Shown here: in pieces, positions 54,304 through 64,000 of the stretch
How the letters are laid out: every line of letters starts with the position of its first letter
Numbering within the stretch: position 1 is the first letter of the stretch
Source: Salinisphaera hydrothermalis C41B8
GTDB taxonomy: Bacteria; Pseudomonadota; Gammaproteobacteria; Nevskiales; Salinisphaeraceae
Length of the DNA stretch: 64,000 nt
Assembly (NCBI RefSeq): GCF_000732535.1
Contig: NZ_APNK01000003.1
Span: 1 to 64,000, forward strand
Direction: 5' to 3'
Position numbers and translations under genes: made by a program
Notes under the pieces: model-generated
What the model was told of the DNA's origin: nothing
The model's database searches: none
Seen by the model: only the letters and a program-made list of their open reading frames with translations

Positions 54304-54641
54304 CGACATGCCGCGTGACAAAAACGGTCGAGCTATCTCGCGCAAGCCGGAGGCTATCGCCCACCGGCCCCGATTTAGAGCCTATTCCGATAGGACGGCG
54401 GGGTCTGCGCTGGTCTGAGCGTGCGCCCGGCTAGGCGCGGCCGACGCCGCGTGGTCATTCCACGTCAGGAGGCCGTAACACCGCCGGGTACGCGCTCAGG
54501 CCAGCCCCGTGACGGATCTCCCGAGACCGGGTTAATCGTTCGACTAATGTTCCGATGATCGAGGCACGAATATAGTTATAGATCATCACAAGTTGCGACA
54601 CGTCCTGTCGACCGCCCACCCCCACCGAGCCCGAGGCCACT
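54304..54641. other. Gene-free stretch before the benzaldehyde dehydrogenase-type gene
   Basis: 338 bases without a supported gene. It contains the CCTATT-CCG-ATAGG palindrome (54381), an imperfect CGTGG-TCATT-CCACG hairpin (54451-54465), and a possible regulator site near 54538-54562 that reads GTTCGACTAATGTTCCGATG, with repeated GTTC-type elements resembling PcaR half-sites. Confidence 0.45.
54381..54394. repeat. Palindrome CCTATT-n3-ATAGG, copy 1
   Basis: CCTATTCCGATAGG preceded by CGATTTAGAG. The same block, CGATTAAGCG followed by CCTATTGGCATAGG, recurs at 62301-62324. Conserved flanks plus the palindrome suggest a dispersed intergenic repeat. Confidence 0.55.
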
Positions 54642-56108
54642 ATGACCGATGCCGACTTATTCGCCGAGATCGACTGGAACGGCTGTTTTTTCGACGGCAG
54701 CTGGCAAACCAGCTCGGATACGCTCGACACGCTATCGCCCGCGACCGGGCAGTGCCTGGGCCAGATCGGCCGGGCTAGCGCGAGGCAAGTGGCCACATCG
54801 GCCCGGACCGCGCGCCAGCGCCAACGCGAGTGGGCCGCCCAACCCTACGAACAGCGCGCCGCGGTTTTTCGCCGGGCCGCCGAATTAGCCGAGGCCCACA
54901 GAAGCAGCATCGTCGACTGGCTCGTTCGCGAAAGCGGTTCGACCCGCGGCAAGGCCGAGTTCGAGACCCAGAACAGCATCAAGATCCTCCACGAGGCCAC
55001 GAGCCTGCCGTCGCAGAGCCACGGCGAAGTCCTGCCGTCGGTGCCCGGCCGACTCAGCCTGGCCCGGCGCCGTCCGATGGGGGTGGTCGGCGTCATTGCA
55101 CCGTTCAATTTTCCATTGATTCTGGCCCTGCGTGCCGTGGCGCCGGCGTTGGCACTCGGCAATGGCGTCGTGCTCAAGCCCGACCCGCGCACGAGTGTAT
55201 GCGGTGGTTTTGTCATCGCCCGGCTGCTGGAACAGGCCGGCCTGCCCGCCGGTCTGTTGCACGTCCTCCCGGGCGAAGCCGAGACCGGCCAGGCCCTGGT
55301 CAGCGACGAACACATCGCCATGATCCAGTTCACCGGCTCGACGGCGGCCGGGCGCAAGATCGGCGCGGCCGCCAGTCAACATCTCAAGAAAGTTTCACTG
55401 GAACTCGGCGGCAAGAATTCCCTGATCGTACTCGACGACGCCGACCTGGATATCGCGGTCAGCAACGCGACTTGGGGCGCCTATCTGCATCAGGGCCAAA
55501 TCTGTATGTCGACGGGCCGGATTCTGGTCCACCGGGCAATCCACGACGCATTCGTCGAGCGCCTGGTGGCCAAGGCACAAAGTCTGACGGTCGGCGATCC
55601 GGCCGAGGATGACGCGGCCGCACTCGGTCCGCTGATCGACTCGCGCCAACTCCAGCACGCGCTGGATCTGCTCGAGTCGGCGACCCGTGCCGGTGGACAG
55701 CTGGTGGCCGGCGGCGATCACCGCGACCTGTTCTTCCAGCCCGCCGTCATGACCCACGTCGACGCCGATAACCCGATCTTTCGCGAAGAGACCTTCGCCC
55801 CCGTGGCCGTGGTCGTCCCCTTCGACGACGACGATCAGGCCGTCGGACTGGCCAACGACACGGAGTACGGCTTGTCCGCGGCCATTATTTCCAAGGACGT
55901 CGGGCGCGCCCTGGCGCTGGGCGAGCGGATCGATACCGGCTTGCTCCATATCAACGACCAGACGGTTAACGATGAAGTGATCAACCCGTTCGGCGGCGTC
56001 GGTGCGTCCGGCAATGGCTCGAGTATCGGCGGCCCCGCGAACTGGGAGGAATTCACTCAGTGGCAGTGGCTGACGATCAAGGGCGACGCGCCCGGCTATC
56101 CGCTTTGA
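54642..56108 (+). CDS. Benzaldehyde dehydrogenase-type ALDH
   Basis: 488 residues: IAPFNFPLILALRAVAPALALGNGVVLKPDPRTS, FTGSTAAGRKIG, catalytic Glu in LELGGKNSLIV, catalytic Cys in LHQGQICMSTGRILV, and EETFAPVAVVVPF. The NGCFFDGSW opening and the tail resemble XylC/AreC benzaldehyde dehydrogenases. It lies 32 bases before the aryl-alcohol dehydrogenase gene, so the pair oxidises an aryl alcohol to the aryl acid, possibly 4-hydroxybenzyl alcohol to 4-hydroxybenzoate for PobA. Confidence 0.87.
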   Translation: MTDADLFAEIDWNGCFFDGSWQTSSDTLDTLSPATGQCLGQIGRASARQVATSARTARQRQREWAAQPYEQRAAVFRRAAELAEAHRSSIVDWLVRESGSTRGKAEFETQNSIKILHEATSLPSQSHGEVLPSVPGRLSLARRRPMGVVGVIAPFNFPLILALRAVAPALALGNGVVLKPDPRTSVCGGFVIARLLEQAGLPAGLLHVLPGEAETGQALVSDEHIAMIQFTGSTAAGRKIGAAASQHLKKVSLELGGKNSLIVLDDADLDIAVSNATWGAYLHQGQICMSTGRILVHRAIHDAFVERLVAKAQSLTVGDPAEDDAAALGPLIDSRQLQHALDLLESATRAGGQLVAGGDHRDLFFQPAVMTHVDADNPIFREETFAPVAVVVPFDDDDQAVGLANDTEYGLSAAIISKDVGRALALGERIDTGLLHINDQTVNDEVINPFGGVGASGNGSSIGGPANWEEFTQWQWLTIKGDAPGYPL

Positions 56109-56140
56109 TTGCGGCCAACGACACCCCAGAGGAGCAGACC

Positions 56141-57271
56141 ATGTCCGAAACCACCCAACCCCGGGAAGTACGGGCCGCGGTGACGCCGAGCCAGGGCGCG
56201 CCGTTCGAGATCCGAACCCTGCATCTGCGCGCTCCCGAGGCCGATGAGGTCCGCGTGCGCGTTGTCGCCACCGGCTTGTGCCATACCGACCTGATCGTAC
56301 GCGACCAGCTCTATCCGGTACCGCTGCCGGCGGTCCTCGGCCATGAGGGCGCGGGGGTCGTCGAGGCCGTCGGCCCGAACGTACGTCACCTCCGACCCGG
56401 CGACCATGTCGTGCTGTCCTATGGCCATTGCGGCGCCTGCGCCAACTGCGACGATGGCGCGCCGAGCTACTGTGTGGATTTCTTCGGCCGCAATTTCGGC
56501 GGTTCCGGCCCGGACGGTGGCCATGCGCTGACCGACGACGGCGGCAAACCGGTCAACGATCATTTCTTCAGCCAGTCGTCGTTTGCAACCTACGCCCTGT
56601 GCCGGGAAAACAATGCGGTCCGCGTCACCGAACAAGCGCCGCTGGCCCTGCTCGGCCCTCTGGGCTGTGGCATCCAGACCGGTGCCGGCGCCGTGATGAA
56701 CACCCTCGCCGTCACGCCGGGCAGCCGAGTCGCCATATTCGGGGCGGGCGCGGTCGGCCAATCGGCCATCATGGCGGCACGCATTGTGGGCGCGGCGACG
56801 ATCATCGCGGTGGATATCATCGATTCTCGGCTCGATCTGGCACGTGAACTCGGCGCCACGCACGTCATCAACGCCAGCCGTGAGGACCCGGTCGAGGCGA
56901 TTCGTGAGATCAGCGACGGCGGTGTCGACTATGGGGTCGAATCCACCGGCAATACCAACGTATTCCGTCAGGGGATCGACAGCCTCGGCAAACGCGGCGT
57001 CATCGGCGCGGTCGGCGCTCCGCCGCTCGGCGACGAAACCTCTTTCGACGTCAACGATCTGTTGATCGGTGGCAAGCAGATCCGTGGCATCGTCGAAGGC
57101 GACAGCGTGGCGCACACCTTCATCCCGCAACTGATCGATCTGCATCTCCAGGGCCGCTTCCCGTTCGACAAACTCGTGCGTTACTACGATTTCGAGGACA
57201 TCAATCAAGCCGCCGCAGACAGCGAAAAAGGAGAAACTCTCAAGCCGATCCTGATGCTCGGAGCGCCCTGA
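56141..57271 (+). CDS. Aryl-alcohol dehydrogenase (zinc-dependent, XylB/AreB type)
   Basis: 376 residues of the zinc MDR family: catalytic Zn Cys in GLCHTDL, GHEGAGVVEAVG with the catalytic His, structural-zinc cysteines in CGACANCDDGAPSYC, and NAD motif FGAGAVGQSAIMAARI. The long FFGRNFGGSGPDGGHALTDDG insert matches benzyl-alcohol dehydrogenases. GAGGAG precedes ATG 56141; an in-frame upstream region overlaps the ALDH gene and is not real. It acts before the ALDH encoded upstream. Confidence 0.88.
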   Translation: MSETTQPREVRAAVTPSQGAPFEIRTLHLRAPEADEVRVRVVATGLCHTDLIVRDQLYPVPLPAVLGHEGAGVVEAVGPNVRHLRPGDHVVLSYGHCGACANCDDGAPSYCVDFFGRNFGGSGPDGGHALTDDGGKPVNDHFFSQSSFATYALCRENNAVRVTEQAPLALLGPLGCGIQTGAGAVMNTLAVTPGSRVAIFGAGAVGQSAIMAARIVGAATIIAVDIIDSRLDLARELGATHVINASREDPVEAIREISDGGVDYGVESTGNTNVFRQGIDSLGKRGVIGAVGAPPLGDETSFDVNDLLIGGKQIRGIVEGDSVAHTFIPQLIDLHLQGRFPFDKLVRYYDFEDINQAAADSEKGETLKPILMLGAP

Positions 57272-57407
57272 ACGTGCGGCCATTAGTCGCCTCCGACCGA
57301 GGCGCTCATGCGGCGGCCGCTCGTGCACTCGACCGGCCGCATCGCTGGCAGGGGTCGACGGCACGCCGTGCGACGGACAGTCACTCGACCGAGCTCAACC
57401 GGACATC

Positions 57408-58349
57408 ATGATCCATTCGCCGATCAAACTGCGCCATCTGGCGGCTTTCGCCGAAGTCGCCCGACATGGTCAGTTCGCCTCGGCCGCCGAGGCGCTGTCC
57501 ATCACCCAGCCCGGCATGTCGAAGACGATTCGCGAACTGGAAACGAATCTGGGCGTGGTGCTGTTCGAACGCGGCCCGCGCGGCGTGACGCTGACGCCGG
57601 CCGGGCGCACGCTGCTGCGCTATACCGCCCCGGCCTTGCGCTCGATCGATGAAGGCATCGAGGCGGTGCGCAGCGAGGCCCCGGAAACGGTGATCCGTAT
57701 CGGCGCCTTGTCCAATGTCGAAGGCGGCCTGTTACCGGAAACCCTGCTTGCGCTGCACCGCGCGCAGCCCGACCTTCGCGTCGAGGTGGATACGGGCACC
57801 AGTGCGGCCCTGCTTACACGGCTGCGGCTCGGCGAACTCGATCTGGTGATCGGGCGTATGAGCGAGGCCCAGGAGATCCGCGACCTGAGTTTCGAGCATC
57901 TGTACTACGAGCCCATGATCGTGGTGGTGCGAGAGGGACACCCGGCGCTCGACGCCGGCAGCGCGCCAACCCTCGACGCCTTTACCCATTACCCATGGGT
58001 GATCCCGCCTCGTGGCACGACGCTGCGCGAGCAGGTCGAGCGCTACTGGGTGGAACGATCGATCGACCCGCCGCACGCGATCGAGACCCTCTCACTGCCT
58101 CTCTCCCAGGCCTATGTTCTGCGCAGTGACGCCGCCTGGGTGACCCCGGCCGACACTGCCAGAGCCGCCGTCAGCTCTCATCAAATGGTCGTAATTGCTT
58201 CGCCGGTGGAGATTCGCGGCGGGTCGGTCGGATTCGCCGTGAACAGCAGTCAGCCGATGTCGCGCGCGGCCCGTCAGTTCTGCGATTGCCTGCGATCGAC
58301 GGCCGCCGAGTATCCCGGCGTCGACTGGGCCAACCACCTGTCGGCATAA
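57408..58349 (+). CDS. pcaQ: LysR-family regulator, PcaQ-like
   Basis: 313 residues. The N-terminal HTH is at about residues 8-66 ([49 protein letters not shown]), followed by the LysR substrate-binding domain ([33 protein letters not shown]). It lies directly upstream of pcaHG in the same direction, as expected for PcaQ, although PcaQ is usually divergent from its target. No clear ATAACC-type PcaQ site was found in the 115-base gap to pcaH. Confidence 0.82.
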   Translation: MIHSPIKLRHLAAFAEVARHGQFASAAEALSITQPGMSKTIRELETNLGVVLFERGPRGVTLTPAGRTLLRYTAPALRSIDEGIEAVRSEAPETVIRIGALSNVEGGLLPETLLALHRAQPDLRVEVDTGTSAALLTRLRLGELDLVIGRMSEAQEIRDLSFEHLYYEPMIVVVREGHPALDAGSAPTLDAFTHYPWVIPPRGTTLREQVERYWVERSIDPPHAIETLSLPLSQAYVLRSDAAWVTPADTARAAVSSHQMVVIASPVEIRGGSVGFAVNSSQPMSRAARQFCDCLRSTAAEYPGVDWANHLSA

Positions 58350-61118
<2,769 letters not shown>

Positions 61119-61140
61119 ACCTTTTACGACAGGAGCCACC

Positions 61141-62256
61141 ATGCGCCATAGCAACCCGCCCTTTCGCGCCGAACACGTCGGCAGCCTGCTGCGCCCGCAG
61201 GCCGTACTCGAGGCGCGACAGCGCCACGCCAGCGGCGACATCGACGCCGACGCGCTGCGCAAAGTCGAGGACCGCGCCATTGCCGATGCCGTGCGCAAGC
61301 AGGAGTCGGTCGGTCTGAACGACGTCACCGACGGCGAATTCCGACGCGCCTATTTTCATCTCGATTTCCTGAAGCAGCTCGACGGCGTGACTGTGACCGG
61401 CGGCATCGCGGCCAACAAGAGCGCCAAGGCCTCCGATGACGGTTTCACCCCGCCGCAGTTGTCGGTGACCGGCAAGCTGTCCCACGCCCGCCCGATCCAG
61501 GTCGCCGACTACCAATTCCTGGCCTCGCAGGCTCACGCCACGCCCAAGGTCTCGATCCCGTCGCCGACCATGGTGCACTTCCGGGGCGGCCGAGCTGCGA
61601 TCGATATCGAAGCGTATCCGGAAATGGATGCCTTCTTCGACGACCTGGCCGCCTGCTACCGCGACGAGATCGATGCGCTGTATCGAGCCGGCTGTCGCTA
61701 TATCCAGCTCGACGACACCAACCTGGCCTATCTCTGCGATCCGGACATGCGGGCGGCCGCCAAAGAGCGCGGCGAGGATCCCAATACCCTGCCGAAGCAG
61801 TACGCCGAGCTGATCAACGCCGCCCTGGCCGGGCGCCCGGACGATCTGACGGTCGGCATCCATCTGTGCCGTGGCAACTACCGCAGCACCTGGTTCGCCC
61901 AGGGGGGCTACGAGCCGGTCGCGGAAGTGCTGTTCAACGAACTGGCCGTGGATACTTATTTCCTCGAATACGACGACGAGCGCTCCGGGGACTTCGCGCC
62001 GTTGCGGCATGTCCCGAACAACAAGAACGTCGTGCTCGGGCTGGTCTCGTCCAAGACGCCAGAACTGGAACCGATGGACGCCCTGGCCAAACGCATCGAC
62101 GAAGCCGCGGCCTATGTCGATCTCGAGCAGCTCTGCCTGAGTCCGCAGTGCGGTTTCTCCAGCACCGTCGAAGGCAATGCGCTCACCGAGGACGACCAGT
62201 GGGCCAAGCTCGAACGCGTGGTCGAGACCTCGCGCCAGGTCTGGGGCGACTCCTGA
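61141..62256 (+). CDS. MetE-like (cobalamin-independent methionine synthase C-terminal domain) protein
   Basis: 371 residues of the UROD/MetE_C fold, resembling B. subtilis YxjG/YxjH: FRAEHVGSLLRP opening, DGEFRRAYFHLDFLKQLDGV, IPSPTMVHFRGG, IQLDDTNLAYLCD, HLCRGNYRSTWFAQGGYEP with the His-x-Cys zinc pair, and LSPQCGFSS with a further Cys ligand. This domain lacks the N-terminal half of full MetE. It starts 22 bases after pobA, with GGAG upstream. A methyl transfer to homocysteine or another thiol is plausible. Its link to aromatic catabolism is unclear. Confidence 0.83.
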   Translation: MRHSNPPFRAEHVGSLLRPQAVLEARQRHASGDIDADALRKVEDRAIADAVRKQESVGLNDVTDGEFRRAYFHLDFLKQLDGVTVTGGIAANKSAKASDDGFTPPQLSVTGKLSHARPIQVADYQFLASQAHATPKVSIPSPTMVHFRGGRAAIDIEAYPEMDAFFDDLAACYRDEIDALYRAGCRYIQLDDTNLAYLCDPDMRAAAKERGEDPNTLPKQYAELINAALAGRPDDLTVGIHLCRGNYRSTWFAQGGYEPVAEVLFNELAVDTYFLEYDDERSGDFAPLRHVPNNKNVVLGLVSSKTPELEPMDALAKRIDEAAAYVDLEQLCLSPQCGFSSTVEGNALTEDDQWAKLERVVETSRQVWGDS

Positions 62257-62429
62257 TTCGCGGCACTCACCAGACCCTGCATCCGGATCACGCCGAACAC
62301 CGATTAAGCGCCTATTGGCATAGGCCCCAAAACCGGAGCTCGACTACAGTCGACCTGGCCAAGGAAGGTGAGGCCCCGAATAGCAATCCGATGCAGGGCT
62401 GTTTGCGCGAAAGCTTGCCGAGGCCGCGC
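62257..62429. other. Gene-free stretch after the MetE-like gene
   Basis: Together with the repeat that follows, this makes a 375-base gap before the exonuclease gene. It contains copy 2 of the CCTATT-n3-ATAGG palindrome (62311-62324) and no supported gene. No clear terminator hairpin was seen. Confidence 0.5.
62311..62324. repeat. Palindrome CCTATT-n3-ATAGG, copy 2
   Basis: CCTATTGGCATAGG with CGATTAAGCG before it, matching copy 1 at 54381 in both palindrome and flank. The two copies bracket the aryl-alcohol/pcaQ/pcaHG/pobA block. Confidence 0.55.
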
Positions 62430-62635
62430 TAGGGTCTGTTGAGGTTTCGTGCGAGTCCGCGCCAAGCGCTGTTTTGCGGCAAGACGAGACGTAGCGAACG
62501 TGGCGTAGTGGATCTACGCGAGAGAGCGACAACGCTGTATTGCCGCCTCACGGGCACGGGCCCTGCGGGTGAGGCCCGCCCACGGCGCCAAGCGGCGTTG
62601 CATGCGGTGGCGTCTCTCGTGACGACACGCCCTAG
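62430..62635. repeat. MITE-like element, family 1 copy B (about 205 bp)
   Basis: The left end TAGGGTCTGTTGAGGTTTCG continues almost identically to copy A through CGAGTCCGCGCCAAGCGCT. The reverse complement of the right end reads TAGGGCGTGTCGTCACGAGA and matches the short copy at 39203. The outer 13 bases of the two ends are similar (TAGGG..TGT.G). No gene lies inside. Confidence 0.7.
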
Positions 62636-63261
62636 ATCAACTGCCGCGCGGCCTCGTATTCGGCAATGACCGCCTGCGCCGGGCGGTGAGCCTCAGTCAG
62701 CCAGTCGGTCACGCTCAGGCCGGTGGCGCGCACCGCGGCGGCGACCACTTGCCCGGCGGCCCGGGCGTCCTCGCCGGCGTCGTGATGGGCGAAGTCGAGT
62801 TTGAGATGGCGTTTCAGGCTGGCCAGACCATGGCCGCCCCGGGTCTTGAGTTCCGGAAACGCCCGTCGTGCGACACGCACCGAGTCGAGCCACTGGGCAT
62901 CGATGACGGGGCAACCGTGGGCAAGACAGGCCCGCGTGATCGCCGTGACATCGAACGCCGTGTGGGAAACGACGATCTGGCCGGCCATGACGTCGGCCAC
63001 GCGATCGTGGATCGCCGCCCAGTCCGGCGCGTGCGTGACGTCACCGGGGCGGATGCCGTGGATGGCAATATTGCCGGCCGAAAAATACGTCTGCGGATGT
63101 ACCAGCCAGGACCAGTTCTCGACCAGTTGCCCCTCGGCGAACCGGGCGAAACCGATCTGGCAGATACTTCCGGCATCGCCATTCGCGGTCTCCACATCGA
63201 CGGCCACGAAAGCATTCGGGTCGAGACGCAGCCCGTCCGGCGCGGCGATCGGGCGCGCCAT
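62632..63261 (-). CDS. DEDDh-type 3'-5' exonuclease (DnaQ fold)
   Basis: 209 residues with the acidic exonuclease motifs: Exo I VAVDVETAN (Asp, Glu), Exo II SHTAFDVTAI (Asp), and Exo III HHDAGEDARAA (His, Asp). Its length suggests a stand-alone polymerase-III-epsilon-like nuclease rather than RNase T. The stop lies at the very end of the repeat element, so the insertion may define its 3' end. It starts 3 bases after the stop of the LOG gene, in one operon. Confidence 0.88.
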   Translation of the reverse strand: MARPIAAPDGLRLDPNAFVAVDVETANGDAGSICQIGFARFAEGQLVENWSWLVHPQTYFSAGNIAIHGIRPGDVTHAPDWAAIHDRVADVMAGQIVVSHTAFDVTAITRACLAHGCPVIDAQWLDSVRVARRAFPELKTRGGHGLASLKRHLKLDFAHHDAGEDARAAGQVVAAAVRATGLSVTDWLTEAHRPAQAVIAEYEAARQLI

Positions 63262-63264
63262 GGT

Positions 63265-63843
63265 TCAGGCCGTACCGGCCAGTTTCGCCGCCATCTGCTC
63301 GACCAGGGCGTTGGCGGTTTCCGCCACGGCAATGCGCGCGACGTGCTCATCGCCCACGAACCCCTGATCGCGCATATGCTGCATACAATGGAGCAGCGGC
63401 TGGTAGAAGCCAGCGACATCGAGCAGCCCGGCGGGTTTATCGTGCCAGCCGATCTGGTGCCAGGTGAGCACTTCGAACAGCTCTTCCAGCGTGCCAAAAC
63501 CGCCGGGCATGGCGATGAAGCCATCGGCCGCCTCGATCATGGCAAGTTTGCGCTGATGCATGGTCTCGACTACGCGTAATTCGGTGAGCCCGTCGTGAGC
63601 GACTTCGCGCTTGGCCAGGCCCCGGGGGATCACGCCGAGAACGCGGCCGCCAGCGGCCAGCGCTGCGTCGGCAATCGCGCCCATCAGCCCGACGCGCGCG
63701 CCGCCGTAGACGAGGCCGATGCCGGTCGTCGCCAGGACAGTGCCGAGGGCTTCGGCGGCTTGGCGGTAACGCGGGTCGGTGCCCTCCCGCGAGCCGCAGT
63801 ACACACAGATCCAGCGATCAGTTTCGGGTCGGTCAGCGTTCAT
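63265..63843 (-). CDS. LOG-family protein (TIGR00730; cytokinin riboside 5'-monophosphate phosphoribohydrolase type)
   Basis: 192 residues: ICVYCGSREGTDPRY opening, GLVYGGARVGLMGAIADAAL, the diagnostic PGGFGTLEELFEVLTWHQIG motif, and the substrate-facing ETMHQRKLAMIEAADGFIA. The ATG at 63843 matches the usual start; the open frame upstream to 63954 is not conserved. Members cleave nucleotide 5'-monophosphates to the base and ribose 5-phosphate. It is co-transcribed with the exonuclease. Confidence 0.9.
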   Translation of the reverse strand: MNADRPETDRWICVYCGSREGTDPRYRQAAEALGTVLATTGIGLVYGGARVGLMGAIADAALAAGGRVLGVIPRGLAKREVAHDGLTELRVVETMHQRKLAMIEAADGFIAMPGGFGTLEELFEVLTWHQIGWHDKPAGLLDVAGFYQPLLHCMQHMRDQGFVGDEHVARIAVAETANALVEQMAAKLAGTA

Positions 63844-64000
63844 GGCCCAGAGCATAAACCGCCAACGGCACGGCGAGAATCCCCGGGCGGCGAGATCGCC
63901 CGACATTAAGAAACCGTGACTGCAAACGCCAGGGCGCTCACGTAAGCTCGACACGCGCGCGGTTGGCGCGCTGGATTACGCTTTACAGAGATCCGGTTAT

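Overview
The window is GC-rich DNA (roughly 60-65 % GC by eye), about 88 % coding, with short intergenic gaps, Shine-Dalgarno-led genes and metabolic types (PcaR-like IclR regulator, PcaL fusion, PoxB, RhtA, Amn, PepD) that suggest a metabolically versatile gammaproteobacterium. A Salinisphaera- or Halomonas-like marine or halophilic genus would fit the composition, but the sequence alone does not prove it. No rRNA, tRNA, CRISPR array, phage or transposase gene was seen.

Layout. (1) 0.2-12.4 kb, minus strand: a sugar-type regulon. It has an SMP-30 lactonase, a LacI-family repressor, a ribose-class ABC importer (binding protein, double ATPase and an unusual double-length fused permease), an SDR, a lambda-crystallin-like 3-hydroxyacid dehydrogenase, a beta-keto-acid cleavage enzyme (BKACE, DUF849), a two-subunit CoA-transferase and a thiolase. 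Two copies of a 14-bp palindrome (GGTAAYCGCTTACC) precede the lactonase and the binding-protein gene and are the likely repressor operators. Together these can be read as a complete oxidative route for a 2-deoxy-sugar (aldose to lactone, acid, 3-keto acid, then acetoacetate plus an acyl-CoA). This is the most interesting system in the window.

(2) 12.6-22.0 kb: mixed housekeeping genes (PepD-type dipeptidase, AMP nucleosidase, DUF218 protein, GNAT). They include a divergent hemerythrin-like/poxB pair with a perfect FNR/ANR box between them, and a 761-residue exported protein in an AT-rich setting.

(3) 22.5-31.6 kb, plus strand: an IclR-controlled CoA-thioester cluster (CaiB-type CoA-transferase, crotonase, a CoA-transferase-fold pair lacking its catalytic glutamate, acyl-CoA ligase, MFS importer, ThDP enzyme). 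The altered active sites recall IpdAB-type ring-cleaving hydrolases.

(4) 31.6-43.9 kb: small unlinked functions (two GFA proteins, LysE and RhtA exporters, CytX-like permease with an HTH-cupin regulator, amidase, M23 peptidase, DUF2236 oxygenase, outer-membrane MetA-like protein).

(5) 43.9-45.0 kb: a gene-free tract built of a duplicated ~320-bp unit rich in CGCAGAT motifs, a family that also appears inside the pca cluster.

(6) 45.0-62.3 kb: an aromatic-acid supercluster. It has two aromatic aldehyde dehydrogenases, an aryl-alcohol dehydrogenase, AroQ, pobA and a nearly complete beta-ketoadipate pathway (pcaHG, pcaB, pcaL = pcaD+pcaC, pcaIJ, pcaF) with PcaR-like and PcaQ-like regulators, ending in a MetE-like methyltransferase. 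4-Hydroxybenzoate is converted to protocatechuate by PobA and then to succinyl-CoA and acetyl-CoA by the Pca enzymes.

(7) 62.4-63.8 kb: a MITE-like repeat, a DEDDh exonuclease and a LOG-family protein.
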